Shown piece by piece: positions 34,193 to 43,850 of a DNA stretch of 64,000 bases. This DNA comes from PALSA-612 sp963776735 (GTDB taxonomy: Bacteria > Actinomycetota > Thermoleophilia > Gaiellales > Gaiellaceae), in contig CAVZNV010000016.1 in the NCBI GenBank assembly GCA_963776735.1, forward strand, positions 558,001-622,000, given 5' to 3'. Position 1 is the first letter of the stretch, and every line of letters starts with the position of its first letter. Made by a program: the position numbers and the translations under genes. A model generated the notes under the pieces. It ran no database searches, was not told where the DNA came from, and was given only the letters and a program-made list of their open reading frames with translations.

Positions 34193-35370
34193 CGCTGGCC
34201 CGCGCGACAGCCGTCACGGACACCGGCCGGCGCCGGCGCAGGAACGAGGACGACTTCGTCTGCGAGCCGCCGCTGTTCGCGATTGCCGACGGCATGGGCG
34301 GAGCGCAGGCCGGCGAGGTCGCCTCGCACCTCGCCGCCACGTCGCTCCGAAGCGCGTCGCACGACGGCCCGATCGACGACGAGCGTGTCATCCAGCTGAT
34401 CCAGGACGCGAACCGCAGCGTCTACGAGCGCCAGCGCGCCGACGAGTCGACCTCCGGCATGGGGACGACGATGACCGTCGCGCTCGTCGACGGCGAGACC
34501 GCCCACATCGGCCACGTCGGGGACTCGCGCGCCTACCTCGTCCGCGACCACAAGCTCGCGCAGCTGACCGAGGACCACTCCCTCGTCGGCGAGCTGATCC
34601 GCTCCGGCCGTCTGTCGCCCGAGGAGGCCGACGCTCACCCGCACCGCTCGGTGATCACGCGCGTGCTCGGCACCGACCCGGAGGTCGACGTCGATGCGTT
34701 CTCGATCGAGACGAAGCCCGGCGACCTGTTCATGCTCTGCTCGGACGGCCTCACCTCGATGGTCGACGACGCGCGCATCCTCGAGCTGATCGAGGAGCAC
34801 CGCAGCGACGTCGACGAGCTGGGGCGTGCGCTGGTGGCGGAGGCGAACGAGAGCGGCGGCGAGGACAACATCACGGTCGTCCTGTTCACGGTCGCCACGC
34901 TCGACGACACGATCGAGATCCCCGGCACCGTCGTCAGCCCGGCGGCCGGCGACCGGCCCGCCGACGAGGACACGCTCAGCGGCCTCGAGCCCGTGCCGGC
35001 GGTCCGACCGGCCGCGGTGACCGCGGCGGCCGCGACGTCGAAGAAGAGGCGCCGCTTCTCGTGGCGGCTCGGCCTCGTGCTCGTGGTGATCCTGCTCGCC
35101 CTGCTCGCGGGCGCCGCCGTGTACGGCGCGTCGCGGGCGAACTTCGTCGGGGCGGACTCGAACGGCTACGTCGCGGTCTACCAGGGCGTGCCGTGGAACC
35201 TGCCGTTCGGCATCCACCTCTACCGCGAGGTCTACACGAGCCGCCTGCTCGCCGCCGAGCTCTCACCGGCCCAGCGCAAGAAGCTGTTCGACCACTCGCT
35301 GCGCAACCGCAACGACGCCGAGCAGCTGATCAGGCGCTACGGCCGCTACGTGGCGGGGGGGTCACAGTGA
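34189..35370 (+). CDS. pstP: PP2C-type Ser/Thr phosphatase
   Basis: The 393-aa protein has a PP2C domain (1–~240) with the metal ligands in RRRNEDDF, ADGMGGAQAGE, VGDSRAY, CSDGLTSMV and GEDNITVV. A membrane segment lies near 286–306 and an extracellular part follows. It reverses phosphorylation by the two kinases here and acts on cell-wall and division proteins, as PstP does in mycobacteria. The stop overlaps the next GTG. Confidence 0.93.
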   Translation: MTLARATAVTDTGRRRRRNEDDFVCEPPLFAIADGMGGAQAGEVASHLAATSLRSASHDGPIDDERVIQLIQDANRSVYERQRADESTSGMGTTMTVALVDGETAHIGHVGDSRAYLVRDHKLAQLTEDHSLVGELIRSGRLSPEEADAHPHRSVITRVLGTDPEVDVDAFSIETKPGDLFMLCSDGLTSMVDDARILELIEEHRSDVDELGRALVAEANESGGEDNITVVLFTVATLDDTIEIPGTVVSPAAGDRPADEDTLSGLEPVPAVRPAAVTAAAATSKKRRRFSWRLGLVLVVILLALLAGAAVYGASRANFVGADSNGYVAVYQGVPWNLPFGIHLYREVYTSRLLAAELSPAQRKKLFDHSLRNRNDAEQLIRRYGRYVAGGSQ

Positions 35371-36632
35371 GCTATCGGAATCGTGAGCTGGCGAGCCTGG
35401 TGGTCGTCGCGCTGATGACCGGCTTCGGCTTCGCCAGCGTCTACATCGCGCGCCAGGACGTCGTCTCGAGCAAGTCCCTCACGTACGGCATCTTCTTCCT
35501 CTGCCTCTACCTGATCGCGCACGTCGTGACGCGCTTCACGGTTCCGCAGGCGGATCCGTACATCCTGCCGCTCGCCGGGCTGCTCTCCGCCATCGGCGTC
35601 ACCGAGATCTACCGGCTCAACCCGCAGGACGCGCTGCACCAGTCGACGTGGATCGTGATCGGCCTGATCGCCTTCGCGGCGACGATGATCCTCTTCCGGC
35701 GCGACTACCGGAGACTCGAGAGCTACAAGTACGTCTGCGGGCTGGGCGCGCTGTTCCTGCTCGTACTCCCGGCTCTCCCCAAGATCGGCCAGCGCGTCAA
35801 CGGCGCGCGCCTGTGGATCCACGTCGGCGGCCTGCAAATCCAGCCGGGAGAGTTCGCCAAGATCCTGCTGATCGTCTTCCTCGCCGGCTACCTGCGTGAG
35901 AAGCGCGAGGTGCTGGCGCAGGGCCGCCTGAAGGATCTCGGCCCGCTGCTCCTGCTCTGGGGCGCCTGCATGCTCGTCCTGCTCGAGACGAGCGACCTCG
36001 GCAGCGCACTCCTGTACTTCGGGATCTTCCTAGCCATGATCTACGTGGCCACCGGCCGCCTCCTCTTCGTGGCCGCCGGGCTCGGCCTTTTCGTCGCCGG
36101 CGCGACCACGGTCTACAAGTGGGGCCCCGCGCGCGTGCACGAGCGCGTCGACGCGTGGCTCGACCCGTGGGCGCACGTGCACACGATCGGCTACCAGACG
36201 GCCCAGGGGCTCTACTCGATCGCCGGCGGCGGCTTCGGCGGCGCCGGGTTCGGCAAGGGCACGTTCACCGACACGTCGGGCACGATCCTGATCCCCGACC
36301 TGAAGACGGACATGATCTTCACGGCGCTGGCCCAGGAGCTGGGGCTGATCGGGATCTGCGCGTTCCTGCTCGTCTATATGGTCTTCGCGCTACGCGGGTT
36401 CCGGATCGGCATGACCGCGGACGACGGCTTCTCGAAGCTGCTCGCCGTCGGTCTCACCTTCGGCTTCGTCCTGCAGACGTTCATCATCGTCGGCGGCGTC
36501 CTCCGGATCATCCCGCTGACCGGGATCACGCTGCCGTTCGTCAGCTACGGCGGGTCGAGCATCGTCGCGAACTTCGTCATGCTCGCGGGCCTCCTGCTCG
36601 TGTCCAACCGCGCCCAGGCGAGGACCGGGTGA
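35367..36632 (+). CDS. FtsW/RodA/SpoVE-family peptidoglycan polymerase
   Basis: The 421-aa protein has about ten membrane helices and SEDS motifs: NGARLWIHVGGLQIQPGEFA, the catalytic-loop Asp in LLETSDLGSAL, and GITLPFVSYGGSS near the C-terminus. SEDS proteins polymerise lipid II as partner of a class B PBP, the next gene. In actinobacterial clusters with PknB the gene is usually called rodA. The GTG start overlaps the pstP stop (GTGA), preferred over the longer open frame. Confidence 0.92.
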   Translation: MSYRNRELASLVVVALMTGFGFASVYIARQDVVSSKSLTYGIFFLCLYLIAHVVTRFTVPQADPYILPLAGLLSAIGVTEIYRLNPQDALHQSTWIVIGLIAFAATMILFRRDYRRLESYKYVCGLGALFLLVLPALPKIGQRVNGARLWIHVGGLQIQPGEFAKILLIVFLAGYLREKREVLAQGRLKDLGPLLLLWGACMLVLLETSDLGSALLYFGIFLAMIYVATGRLLFVAAGLGLFVAGATTVYKWGPARVHERVDAWLDPWAHVHTIGYQTAQGLYSIAGGGFGGAGFGKGTFTDTSGTILIPDLKTDMIFTALAQELGLIGICAFLLVYMVFALRGFRIGMTADDGFSKLLAVGLTFGFVLQTFIIVGGVLRIIPLTGITLPFVSYGGSSIVANFVMLAGLLLVSNRAQARTG

Positions 36633-38140
36633 ACGACCGGATCCGCTCGGTCGCCGTGGTCGGGATGGTGCTCCTCGCCTCGCTGATCATCGGCACGACG
36701 TACTGGCAGACCTGGGCCCAGGACAGCCTGGCCGCGCGGCAGGACAACGCCCTTCAGCGGGTTGCGCAGTTCAAGATCGACCGCGGCGAGATCGTCGCCT
36801 CCGACGGCACGAAGCTGGCCGTGAACCGGGCCGTCAAGACCAAGGGCAACACCTTCTACCTGCGTCACTACCCGACGGGCCCGCTCGCCGCCGACATCGT
36901 CGGCTACTCGACGCAGGGCCGCTCCCGCTCGGGGCTCGAGCAGTCGTACAACGACTACCTGACCGGGTCGAACTCGAGCCTCGACACGATCCTGCACAAG
37001 ACGCTCGACTCGCTCGAGGGGAAGACGGTGAAGGGGAACACGCTCGTGCTGACCCTGAAGCCTGCGCAGCAGTTCGTGGCCCAGCGCGCGCTGGCGCAGT
37101 CGGGCTCGTGCGGCGCGGCCGTGGCCCTCGACATCAAGACGGGCAAGGTGCTCGTGATGGCGACCCAGCCGACGTACAACCCGAACCTCGTCGAGAACCA
37201 TTTCGCCAAGATCGCGAACACCAAGGCGCCCTGCTTCTCGGCGCCGGCCCCGCTCCTGAACCGCGCCAGCGCCGGGCTCTACCAGCCGGGCTCGACGTTC
37301 AAGATCGTCACGGCGGCGGCGGCGCTCGAATCGGGGAAGTTCACGCCCGACTCGCCGTTCTTCGATCCGGGCTACTGCGTCGAGTTCGGGAAGCAGGTCT
37401 TCAACTTCGGGCTCGAGTCGGGTGGGCCAGAGCGGTTCGGGAACGTCACGCTGGCCGAGGGCCTCCAGCACTCGATCAACTCGGTGTACTGCAACATCGG
37501 GAAGCAGCTCGGCGCGCTGAAGATTCTCGAGCAGGCGAAGAAGTTCGGTTTCTACTCCTCTCTCGGCCTCGAGACGCCCCCGGACGAGCAATCGACGAGC
37601 GGGCTCTACGACTGCAGCCACAAGGGCCCCTGCCGCCTCTTCTACCCCCAGCACGACTACCAGGTCGACCCCGGCCGGCTCGGCTTCGGCCAGGAGCGGA
37701 TGCAGGTGACGCCGCTGCAGATGGCGATGGTCGCTGCCGCGATCGGCAACGGCGGCATCGTCATGCAGCCCTATCTCGTCGACAGGATTCTCCAGCCCGG
37801 CGGCGGTGTGCTCCAGACGACGAAGCCGCGCGTCCGCGACCGGGCGATCTCGCCGCAGACCGCCGGCGAGCTGAACACCATGATGCAGTCGGTCGTCAGC
37901 GCCGGCACCGGTACGACGGCCCAGATCCCCGGTGTCCTCGTCGCCGGGAAGACGGGCACGGCCGAGACCGGCCGGAACGGCATCAACACGGCCTGGTTCG
38001 TCGAGTTCGCTCCCGCCGACCATCCGCGCTACGCGATCGCCGTCATGCTCGAGAACCAGCATCAGAAGACGGGCGGCGAGGTCGCGGCCCCGATCGCCAA
38101 GACGATCATGGAATCCCTCCTCAGCCAGAAGACTCCCTAA
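36629..38140 (+). CDS. pbpA: Class B penicillin-binding protein (PbpA-like transpeptidase)
   Basis: The 503-aa protein has an N-terminal anchor (about 8–27), a dimerisation domain and a transpeptidase domain with SxxK in PGSTFK (Ser ~222, Lys ~225), SIN (~279) and KTGTAE (~434). It crosslinks peptidoglycan with the SEDS polymerase encoded just upstream, overlapping by 4 nt. Several cysteines (160s, 202, 378 region) may form disulfides outside the cell. Confidence 0.93.
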   Translation: MNDRIRSVAVVGMVLLASLIIGTTYWQTWAQDSLAARQDNALQRVAQFKIDRGEIVASDGTKLAVNRAVKTKGNTFYLRHYPTGPLAADIVGYSTQGRSRSGLEQSYNDYLTGSNSSLDTILHKTLDSLEGKTVKGNTLVLTLKPAQQFVAQRALAQSGSCGAAVALDIKTGKVLVMATQPTYNPNLVENHFAKIANTKAPCFSAPAPLLNRASAGLYQPGSTFKIVTAAAALESGKFTPDSPFFDPGYCVEFGKQVFNFGLESGGPERFGNVTLAEGLQHSINSVYCNIGKQLGALKILEQAKKFGFYSSLGLETPPDEQSTSGLYDCSHKGPCRLFYPQHDYQVDPGRLGFGQERMQVTPLQMAMVAAAIGNGGIVMQPYLVDRILQPGGGVLQTTKPRVRDRAISPQTAGELNTMMQSVVSAGTGTTAQIPGVLVAGKTGTAETGRNGINTAWFVEFAPADHPRYAIAVMLENQHQKTGGEVAAPIAKTIMESLLSQKTP

Positions 38141-38156
38141 CCTTAGGAACGTCCCC

Positions 38157-40154
38157 TTGGCCACGTCCGACACCCTGATCGACACCCTTCTCGACGGTCG
38201 CTACCGCATCATCCGCAAGCTCGGCACCGGCGGAATGGCGACCGTGTACCTGGCCGAGGACCAGGAGCTCGGCCGACGTGTCGCGCTGAAGCTCCTCGAC
38301 GAGCGGCACGCGCAGGACGAGCAGTTCGTCGAGCGCTTCCGGCGCGAGGCGGAGAGCGCCGCCGGCCTCTCCCACCCGAACGTCGTGTCGATCTACGACC
38401 GTGGCGAGACCGAGGGCACCTACTACATCGCCATGGAGTACCTCGAGGGCAAGACTCTCAAGGAGCTCCTCGTCGGTCGCGGCCCGACGCCGATCCGCGT
38501 CGCGATCGACTTCACCCAGCAGATCCTCGCCGCACTCGAGTTCGCGCACCGGAACGGCATCGTCCACCGGGACATCAAGCCGCACAACGTCGTCGTCGCG
38601 CCCGACGGGCGGCTGAAGGTGACGGACTTCGGCATCGCGCGGTCAGGGGCGAGCCAGATGACGGAGGCGGGGTCGATCATCGGCACGGCGCAGTACCTCT
38701 CACCGGAGCAGGCGCAGGGCAAGCCCGTCGATCCGTCGTCCGACCTCTACTCGGTCGGAGTCGTGCTCTACGAGATGCTGACCGGCACCGTCCCGTTCAC
38801 GGGCGACACCGCGCTCGAGATCGCGATGAAGCACCTGAACGCCACGCCGGAGCCGCCTTCGACGCAGCGGCCGCCCGAGATGCACGAGGTGCCGCACGAG
38901 CTCGATCTGGTCGTCCTGCGCGCGCTGGCCAAGGATCCGGCCGACCGGTACCACACCGCGCGCGAGATGAACGCCGACCTCGAGCGGGTGAAGCAGGGCC
39001 TGCCGGTCGCGCACGAGACCGAGGAGGCGGCGACGATGGTGCTGTCCGGGGCCGCGTTCGAGGCCGCGACGCAGGTCGTGCCGTCCGCATCGCGAGGGGC
39101 CGCCGCAGCCGGAGCGCGGGTGCCGCCCGCGTACGGCCGCTCCCGCTACCACGACTACGAAGGTCCGCCGCCGCGGCGCGCGATCTGGCCCTGGCTCCTC
39201 GCCGCGCTCCTGCTCGGCCTGGCAGGTATCGCCGGGTACTTCGTCTACAAGGAGGTCGACACGCGGCTCTCCGCGCACGCGACCGTCCAGGTGCCGTTCG
39301 TCCAGGGGATCGAGGAGAGCCTCGCCGTCCAGAAGATCCGAGACGCAGGCCTCCAACCGACGGTGGTGCGCCGGCCGAGCGAGACCGTGGCGGTCAAGCA
39401 GGTCATCTCGCAGAACCCTTCCGGGGGCGACCAGATCAAGAAGGGCGACGAGGTCGTGCTCACCGTCTCGACCGGAAAGCCGAAGGTCGAGGTGCCTGAC
39501 GTACGGAAGGACACGCTCGCCGACGCGGTGCACGCCCTGACCGTGGCGGGGCTCGAGTACAAGGCGTTCAACGTCACCTCCAGCCAGACGCCGGGGACGA
39601 TCACCGGCCAGGCACCTGCACCGGGGACGATGGTCGTGAAGGGGACCTCGGTGCGGATCAACGTCTCGCAGGGTCTGCCGCCGGTGATCGTGCCCTCCGA
39701 CCTGATCGGCAAGTCGCAAGCGGACGCGACGGCGGAGCTGCAGCAGCTCGGGTTCAACGTGTCGACCCAGCCGACCGACTCGACGAAGCCGAAGGGATCC
39801 GTCGTCGACACGAACCCGAAGCCCGGGAGCTCGGTGCAGCGGGGCTCGCAGGTGACGCTGCTCACCTCCAAGGGCCCGCAGACGGCGTTCGTACCGGACG
39901 TCCTCGGCTTCGCTGCGCCGCTCGCAGAGCAGGAGATCCGCGCCGCCGGCTTCAAGCCGGTCGTCCAGCAGCAGACCACGAACGACCAGGCCCAGGACGG
40001 CATCGTGCTCAGCCAGAGTCCGGAGCAGAAGACACAGGCCCCGCTTGCGTCGCCGGTAACGATCACGATCGGCCACTACGTGCCCGCGGGACCGACCGGT
40101 GCGACGGGCGCGAGTGGGGCGACCGGCCCGACGGGCGCCACTCCGGCGCCGTGA
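38157..40154 (+). CDS. pknB: PASTA-domain Ser/Thr kinase
   Basis: The 665-aa kinase has its catalytic domain at ~15–275 (Lys 45, HRD at 137–139, DFG at 157–159, activation-loop Thr 169 and 177), a membrane helix at about 343–363 and four PASTA repeats from 376 to ~640. The last 24 residues form G-x-T triplets (GPTGATGASGATGPTGAT), a collagen-like tail. PASTA repeats sense peptidoglycan or lipid II. I chose the TTG at 38157; a TAGGAA box ends 7 nt before it. It overlaps ddl by 4 nt. Confidence 0.93.
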   Translation: MATSDTLIDTLLDGRYRIIRKLGTGGMATVYLAEDQELGRRVALKLLDERHAQDEQFVERFRREAESAAGLSHPNVVSIYDRGETEGTYYIAMEYLEGKTLKELLVGRGPTPIRVAIDFTQQILAALEFAHRNGIVHRDIKPHNVVVAPDGRLKVTDFGIARSGASQMTEAGSIIGTAQYLSPEQAQGKPVDPSSDLYSVGVVLYEMLTGTVPFTGDTALEIAMKHLNATPEPPSTQRPPEMHEVPHELDLVVLRALAKDPADRYHTAREMNADLERVKQGLPVAHETEEAATMVLSGAAFEAATQVVPSASRGAAAAGARVPPAYGRSRYHDYEGPPPRRAIWPWLLAALLLGLAGIAGYFVYKEVDTRLSAHATVQVPFVQGIEESLAVQKIRDAGLQPTVVRRPSETVAVKQVISQNPSGGDQIKKGDEVVLTVSTGKPKVEVPDVRKDTLADAVHALTVAGLEYKAFNVTSSQTPGTITGQAPAPGTMVVKGTSVRINVSQGLPPVIVPSDLIGKSQADATAELQQLGFNVSTQPTDSTKPKGSVVDTNPKPGSSVQRGSQVTLLTSKGPQTAFVPDVLGFAAPLAEQEIRAAGFKPVVQQQTTNDQAQDGIVLSQSPEQKTQAPLASPVTITIGHYVPAGPTGATGASGATGPTGATPAP

Positions 40155-41200
40155 CGCCGCGGCGCCTGAAGATCGCCGTCGTCACGGGCGGTCGCTCGAG
40201 CGAGCACGAGATTGCGCTTGCCTCCGCCCGCTCCGTGAAGGACGCACTCGACCCCGCAAGGTACGACGTGGTCACGGTCGAGATCGCCCGGGACGGCACC
40301 TGGGCGCTCGAGTCGGGGACGCGCTCACTGCCCCGGGCGGCGCAGCCGTCGGCCGGCGAGACGCTGCCGGTTAGGGCCTCGTCGGACGGGATCATGACCA
40401 CGCTCGACGAGGTGGACGTCGTGCTGCCGCTCCTGCACGGGCCGTTCGGAGAGGACGGGACGGTGCAGGGCCTCCTCGAGCTCGCGGGGGTTCCGTACGT
40501 CGGAGCAGGGGTGCTGAGCTCGGCGCTCGCCATGGACAAGGACCGCTTCAAGGTGATGATGCGCGGTGCCGGCGTCCCGGTCACGCGCAGCGTCACGATC
40601 CACGCCGGCGAGCCGCTGGAGCACCCGTACGACTATCCGGTTTTCGTCAAGCCGGCGCGCCTCGGCTCGTCGGTCGGGATCAGCAAGGCGCGAAGCGCCG
40701 AGGGGCTCGAGCCGGCCGCGAAGCTCGCCTTCCGGCACGACGAGAAGATCCTGATCGAGGAGTTCGTGGACGGCATCGAGGTCGAGGTGGGCGTCCTCGG
40801 CAACCGGATGCCGCCGCCGCAGGCGTCGATCCCGGGTGAGATCGTCGCGCACGGCCATACGGACGCCGACTGGTACGACTGGTCGGCGAAGTACGACGAC
40901 GGCGGCATGGACCTGATCGTCCCGCCTCGCATCCCGGAGGACGTGTCCCGCCGGGTCCAGGACGTCGCCGTCGCGGCGTTCCTCGCCGCGGAGTGCGAGG
41001 GCATGGCGCGGGTCGATTGCTTCGTGACCGCGACCGGCGACGTGCTGATCAACGAGCTGAACACGATCCCCGGGTTCACGGCCACGAGCGTCTACGCGAA
41101 GCTCTTCGAGGCCTCCGGGATCCCATACACGGAGCTCCTCGACCGTCTGATCGGGCTCGCAATCGAGCGCCACGACCGCCGCGGCCGGCTCGAATTCTGA
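40151..41200 (+). CDS. ddl: D-alanine–D-alanine ligase
   Basis: The 349-aa ATP-grasp enzyme makes the D-Ala-D-Ala end of peptidoglycan precursors. Motifs: VTGGRSSEHEIALASA at the N-terminus, LPLLHGPFGEDGTVQG near residue 95, VFVKPARLGSSVGISKA near 162 and NELNTIPGFTATSVY near 301. Its ATG overlaps the kinase stop, tying precursor supply to the signalling cluster, an unusual but sensible pairing. Confidence 0.95.
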   Translation: MTPRRLKIAVVTGGRSSEHEIALASARSVKDALDPARYDVVTVEIARDGTWALESGTRSLPRAAQPSAGETLPVRASSDGIMTTLDEVDVVLPLLHGPFGEDGTVQGLLELAGVPYVGAGVLSSALAMDKDRFKVMMRGAGVPVTRSVTIHAGEPLEHPYDYPVFVKPARLGSSVGISKARSAEGLEPAAKLAFRHDEKILIEEFVDGIEVEVGVLGNRMPPPQASIPGEIVAHGHTDADWYDWSAKYDDGGMDLIVPPRIPEDVSRRVQDVAVAAFLAAECEGMARVDCFVTATGDVLINELNTIPGFTATSVYAKLFEASGIPYTELLDRLIGLAIERHDRRGRLEF

Positions 41201-41207
41201 CTAGCGG

Positions 41208-41621
41208 CTAGATCTCGGAGGGCGGCAGGCGGTCGGCGACCGCGCGCATGACCTTGAGCGCGATCAGCGGGTTGCTCTCGACCAGGCTGCGGAAGCTCGA
41301 CGCCGTGATCACGAGCGCGTCGACGTCGGACGTCGTCGTCACCGTCGCGTTCCGCGGCTGGTCCGTCAGCAGCGCCATCTCGCCGAAGAACTCGCCTGGG
41401 CCAGCGGTGTCGATCCGCTTGCCCTTGCGGCTGATCTCTGCAGTCCCGTCGGCGAGGACGAAGAACTCACGACCGGGGGCGCCCTCCTTGATCAGCGTCT
41501 TCCCGGACTTGAAGTCGATCTCGTCCGCGATCATCGAGATCCGCTCCAGCTCCTTCTTCGAGCAGCCCGCGAACAGCGGAACCGTCCGGATCAGGTCGAT
41601 CTTGCGGTTCTTGCGCAGCAC
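41208..41621 (-). CDS. Cyclic-nucleotide-binding-domain protein
   Basis: The 137-aa protein is a lone cNMP-binding domain: VPLFAGCSKKELERIS, then GREFFVLADGTAEIS and the phosphate-binding cassette FFGEMALLTDQPRNATV. There is no DNA-binding domain, so it is not a CRP regulator; it probably senses cAMP and acts by contact. The GTG at 41621 lies 9 nt after a TACACT box (41636–41631). It converges on ddl. Confidence 0.85.
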   Translation of the reverse strand: MLRKNRKIDLIRTVPLFAGCSKKELERISMIADEIDFKSGKTLIKEGAPGREFFVLADGTAEISRKGKRIDTAGPGEFFGEMALLTDQPRNATVTTTSDVDALVITASSFRSLVESNPLIALKVMRAVADRLPPSEI

Positions 41622-41659
41622 CGTGGCGCGAGTGTAAACGCTCGCGCGGCGAAAGACCT

Positions 41660-43024
41660 CTAGTCCTGCTCCCCCGAGCCGAGGTGCACGTTTCCGCCCT
41701 GGTCACCGAGCGCTGCCTCGAGCGACTCCTCCCAGACGTCGAGCGCCTCGTCGAGCTCTGCGTCGGCGATCACGAGCGGCAGCAGCACCCGGATGACGTT
41801 GGAGTAGACGCCCGCCTTGAGCAGCAGCAGGCCGCGGGCGGCCGCTTCGTCTACGACAGCCGTCGCCAGATCAGGCGCAGGCTGCTTCGTGTGCCGGTCG
41901 TGGACGAGCTCGATCGCGAGCATCGCGCCCACGCCGCGGACGTCGCCGATCGCCTCGTACCGCGACTCCCACGCGGTCATCCGGCTGCGAATGGTCTCGC
42001 CGATCGACGCGGCGCGGTCGCACAGTCCTTCGTCCTCGACCACGTCGAGCACCGCCATCGCCGCGGCCTGGGCCACGGGGTTGCCGATGTAGGTTCCGCC
42101 GATCGCCGAGTCGGGCGGCGCGTCCATGATCTCCGCGCGGCCGAGGACGCCCGAGAGCGGCATTCCGGCGGCGATCGACTTGGCGACGGTGATCAGGTCG
42201 GCCTCGACGCCGTAGTGCTCCATCGCGAAGAAGCGGCCGGTGCGCGCCACGCCGGTCTGCACCTCGTCGGCGACGAGGACGATGCCGTGCCGGTCGCACA
42301 GCTCGCGCAGGCCGGCCATGTAGTCGCGTGGGCAGACGAGGAACCCGCCTTCGCCCTGAACCGGCTCGATCACGATCGCTGCCACCTGCTCGGCCGGCAC
42401 CTGCGTTTCGAACGCCCGCTCGAGCGCGTCGAGCGCGGTGCGCGCGTCAGGCCCCCGGAAGTCGTTCGGGAACGGGACGCGGTAGACCTCGGGCGCGAAC
42501 GGACCGAGACCGGCCTTGTACGGGTGCACCTTCGACGTCAGCGAGAGCGAGAGCAGCGTGCGACCGTGGAAACCGCCTTCGTACGCGATCACGGCCGGGC
42601 GCTTCGTGTACGAGCGCGCGAACTTGATCGCGTTCTCGACGGCCTCGGTGCCGGCGTTGAAGAACGCGGCCTTCGTCGGGCCGGAGATCGGTGTGAGCGC
42701 GAGCAGCCGCTCGGAGAGCGTGACGTAGAGCTCGTACGGCAGGATCGAGAAGTCGGTGTGGAGGAAGCGCTCCGCCTGCTCCTGCACGGCCGCCGTGACC
42801 CGCGGGTGCGCGTGACCGACGTTGAGGCAGCCGACGCCGCCCATGAAGTCGATGAACGTGTTGCCGTCGACGTCGGTCACCGTCGCGCCCCGGCCGTGGT
42901 CGACGACCACCGGCGCGTAGATCGACAGCGGGTCGGCAACCACGTGCGGCTTGCGGTCGAGGATCTCGCTGGAGCGAGGCCCCGGGATCGCCGTCTTGAG
43001 CTCGATCGTCCTCATCGTCGCCAT
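41660..43024 (-). CDS. gabT: 4-aminobutyrate aminotransferase
   Basis: The 454-aa class-III aminotransferase carries FMGGVGCLNVGHAHPRV, VIAYEGGFHGRTLLSLSLT, VADEVQTGVARTGRFF and the PLP-lysine region TVAKSIAAGMPLSGVLG. It most likely moves the amino group of GABA to 2-oxoglutarate; related omega-amino acids are possible substrates. The ATG at 43024 lies 6 nt after a TAGGCT box. It stands alone, with no succinate-semialdehyde dehydrogenase in the window. Confidence 0.9.
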   Translation of the reverse strand: MATMRTIELKTAIPGPRSSEILDRKPHVVADPLSIYAPVVVDHGRGATVTDVDGNTFIDFMGGVGCLNVGHAHPRVTAAVQEQAERFLHTDFSILPYELYVTLSERLLALTPISGPTKAAFFNAGTEAVENAIKFARSYTKRPAVIAYEGGFHGRTLLSLSLTSKVHPYKAGLGPFAPEVYRVPFPNDFRGPDARTALDALERAFETQVPAEQVAAIVIEPVQGEGGFLVCPRDYMAGLRELCDRHGIVLVADEVQTGVARTGRFFAMEHYGVEADLITVAKSIAAGMPLSGVLGRAEIMDAPPDSAIGGTYIGNPVAQAAAMAVLDVVEDEGLCDRAASIGETIRSRMTAWESRYEAIGDVRGVGAMLAIELVHDRHTKQPAPDLATAVVDEAAARGLLLLKAGVYSNVIRVLLPLVIADAELDEALDVWEESLEAALGDQGGNVHLGSGEQD

Positions 43025-43030
43025 GGTGGC

Positions 43031-43036
43031 AGCCTA
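43031..43036 (-). promoter_or_regulatory. Leaderless promoter of gabT
   Basis: TAGGCT on the minus strand, 6 nt before the ATG. No clear -35. Confidence 0.5.
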
Positions 43037-43097
43037 GCGCAGCGCCGGCTTGCGTGCATAGCCGTATAGCGAATATTCAGGCTCTCCTTCCGAGCAT

Positions 43098-43212
43098 GTG
43101 CGGACGAGATGTCACGCACTCGTCGCACCTACGTGACGGTCTCGTGCGAGTTTCCGCGGTACGCTCGTCGCGGGTGGCGGGTGGTTCTCTTCCCCACCCA
43201 GGGTGGGGAAGA
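43098..43212 (+). repeat. Dispersed repeat R1, copy 4 (before dcd)
   Basis: Same layout as copy 1: TACGCT (43160–43165), GGGTGG-C-GGGTGG (43172–43184), CCCCACCC-A-GGGTGGGG (43192–43208). It lies between the divergent gabT and dcd genes, ending about 57 bp before the dcd -10 box. Confidence 0.75.
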
Positions 43213-43268
43213 GGGGCTGCGCTCGCGCCCCGCTCGGACATGGCTGCGGTCGTCACCGGGCTGGCTCG

Positions 43269-43274
43269 TAGAAT
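43269..43274 (+). promoter_or_regulatory. Leaderless promoter of dcd
   Basis: TAGAAT ends 6 nt before the dcd GTG. No clear -35. Confidence 0.55.
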
Positions 43275-43280
43275 CGCCGC

Positions 43281-43850
43281 GTGGTCCTTTCGGACAAGTC
43301 GATCCGCGCTCAGCTCGAGGCCGGGCGGATCGAGATCGATCCCTACGACCCGGCGCTCCTCCAGCCGTCGAGCGTCGACGTCCGCGTCGACCGCTACTTC
43401 CGCGTCTTCCGCAACTCCCGCTACCCGTTCATCGACGTCAAAGCCGAGCAGGAGGACTTGACCGAGATGGTCGAGGTCGACGACGAGCCGTTCATCCTGC
43501 ACCCCGGCGAGTTCGTGCTCGGCTCCACGCTCGAGCGCGTCCGGCTCCCGGACGACCTCGTCGCCCGGCTCGAGGGCAAGAGCTCGCTCGGGCGCCTCGG
43601 GCTCCTGATCCACTCCACCGCCGGCTTCATCGACCCGGGCTGGGACGGCCACGTCACGCTCGAGCTGTCCAACGTGGCCAATCTGCCGATCACGATCTAC
43701 CGCGGGATGAAGATCGGCCAGCTCTCCTTCGTCCAGCTCACCGAGGCGGCCGAGCACCCGTACGGCAGCGACGGGCTCGGCTCGAAGTACCAGGGCCAGC
43801 GCGGCCCGACGCCGAGCCGGTACTGGAAGAACTTCCAGGACGAGGCGTGA
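43281..43850 (+). CDS. dcd: dCTP deaminase (possibly bifunctional, dUMP-forming)
   Basis: The 189-aa trimeric enzyme deaminates dCTP. Motifs: VLSDKSIRAQLEAGRIEIDP, LEGKSSLGRLGLLIHSTAGF and DPGWDGHVTLELSN with the catalytic Glu, and GSKYQGQRGPTPSR at the end. Actinobacterial members often make dUMP directly because they also hydrolyse dUTP. The GTG at 43281 gives a leaderless mRNA and overlaps, at its end, the next GTG. Confidence 0.93.
   Translation: MVLSDKSIRAQLEAGRIEIDPYDPALLQPSSVDVRVDRYFRVFRNSRYPFIDVKAEQEDLTEMVEVDDEPFILHPGEFVLGSTLERVRLPDDLVARLEGKSSLGRLGLLIHSTAGFIDPGWDGHVTLELSNVANLPITIYRGMKIGQLSFVQLTEAAEHPYGSDGLGSKYQGQRGPTPSRYWKNFQDEA

Noticed and set aside
41684..43069. Plus-strand open frame opposite gabT
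   Set aside because: Antisense shadow of an unmistakable class-III aminotransferase.
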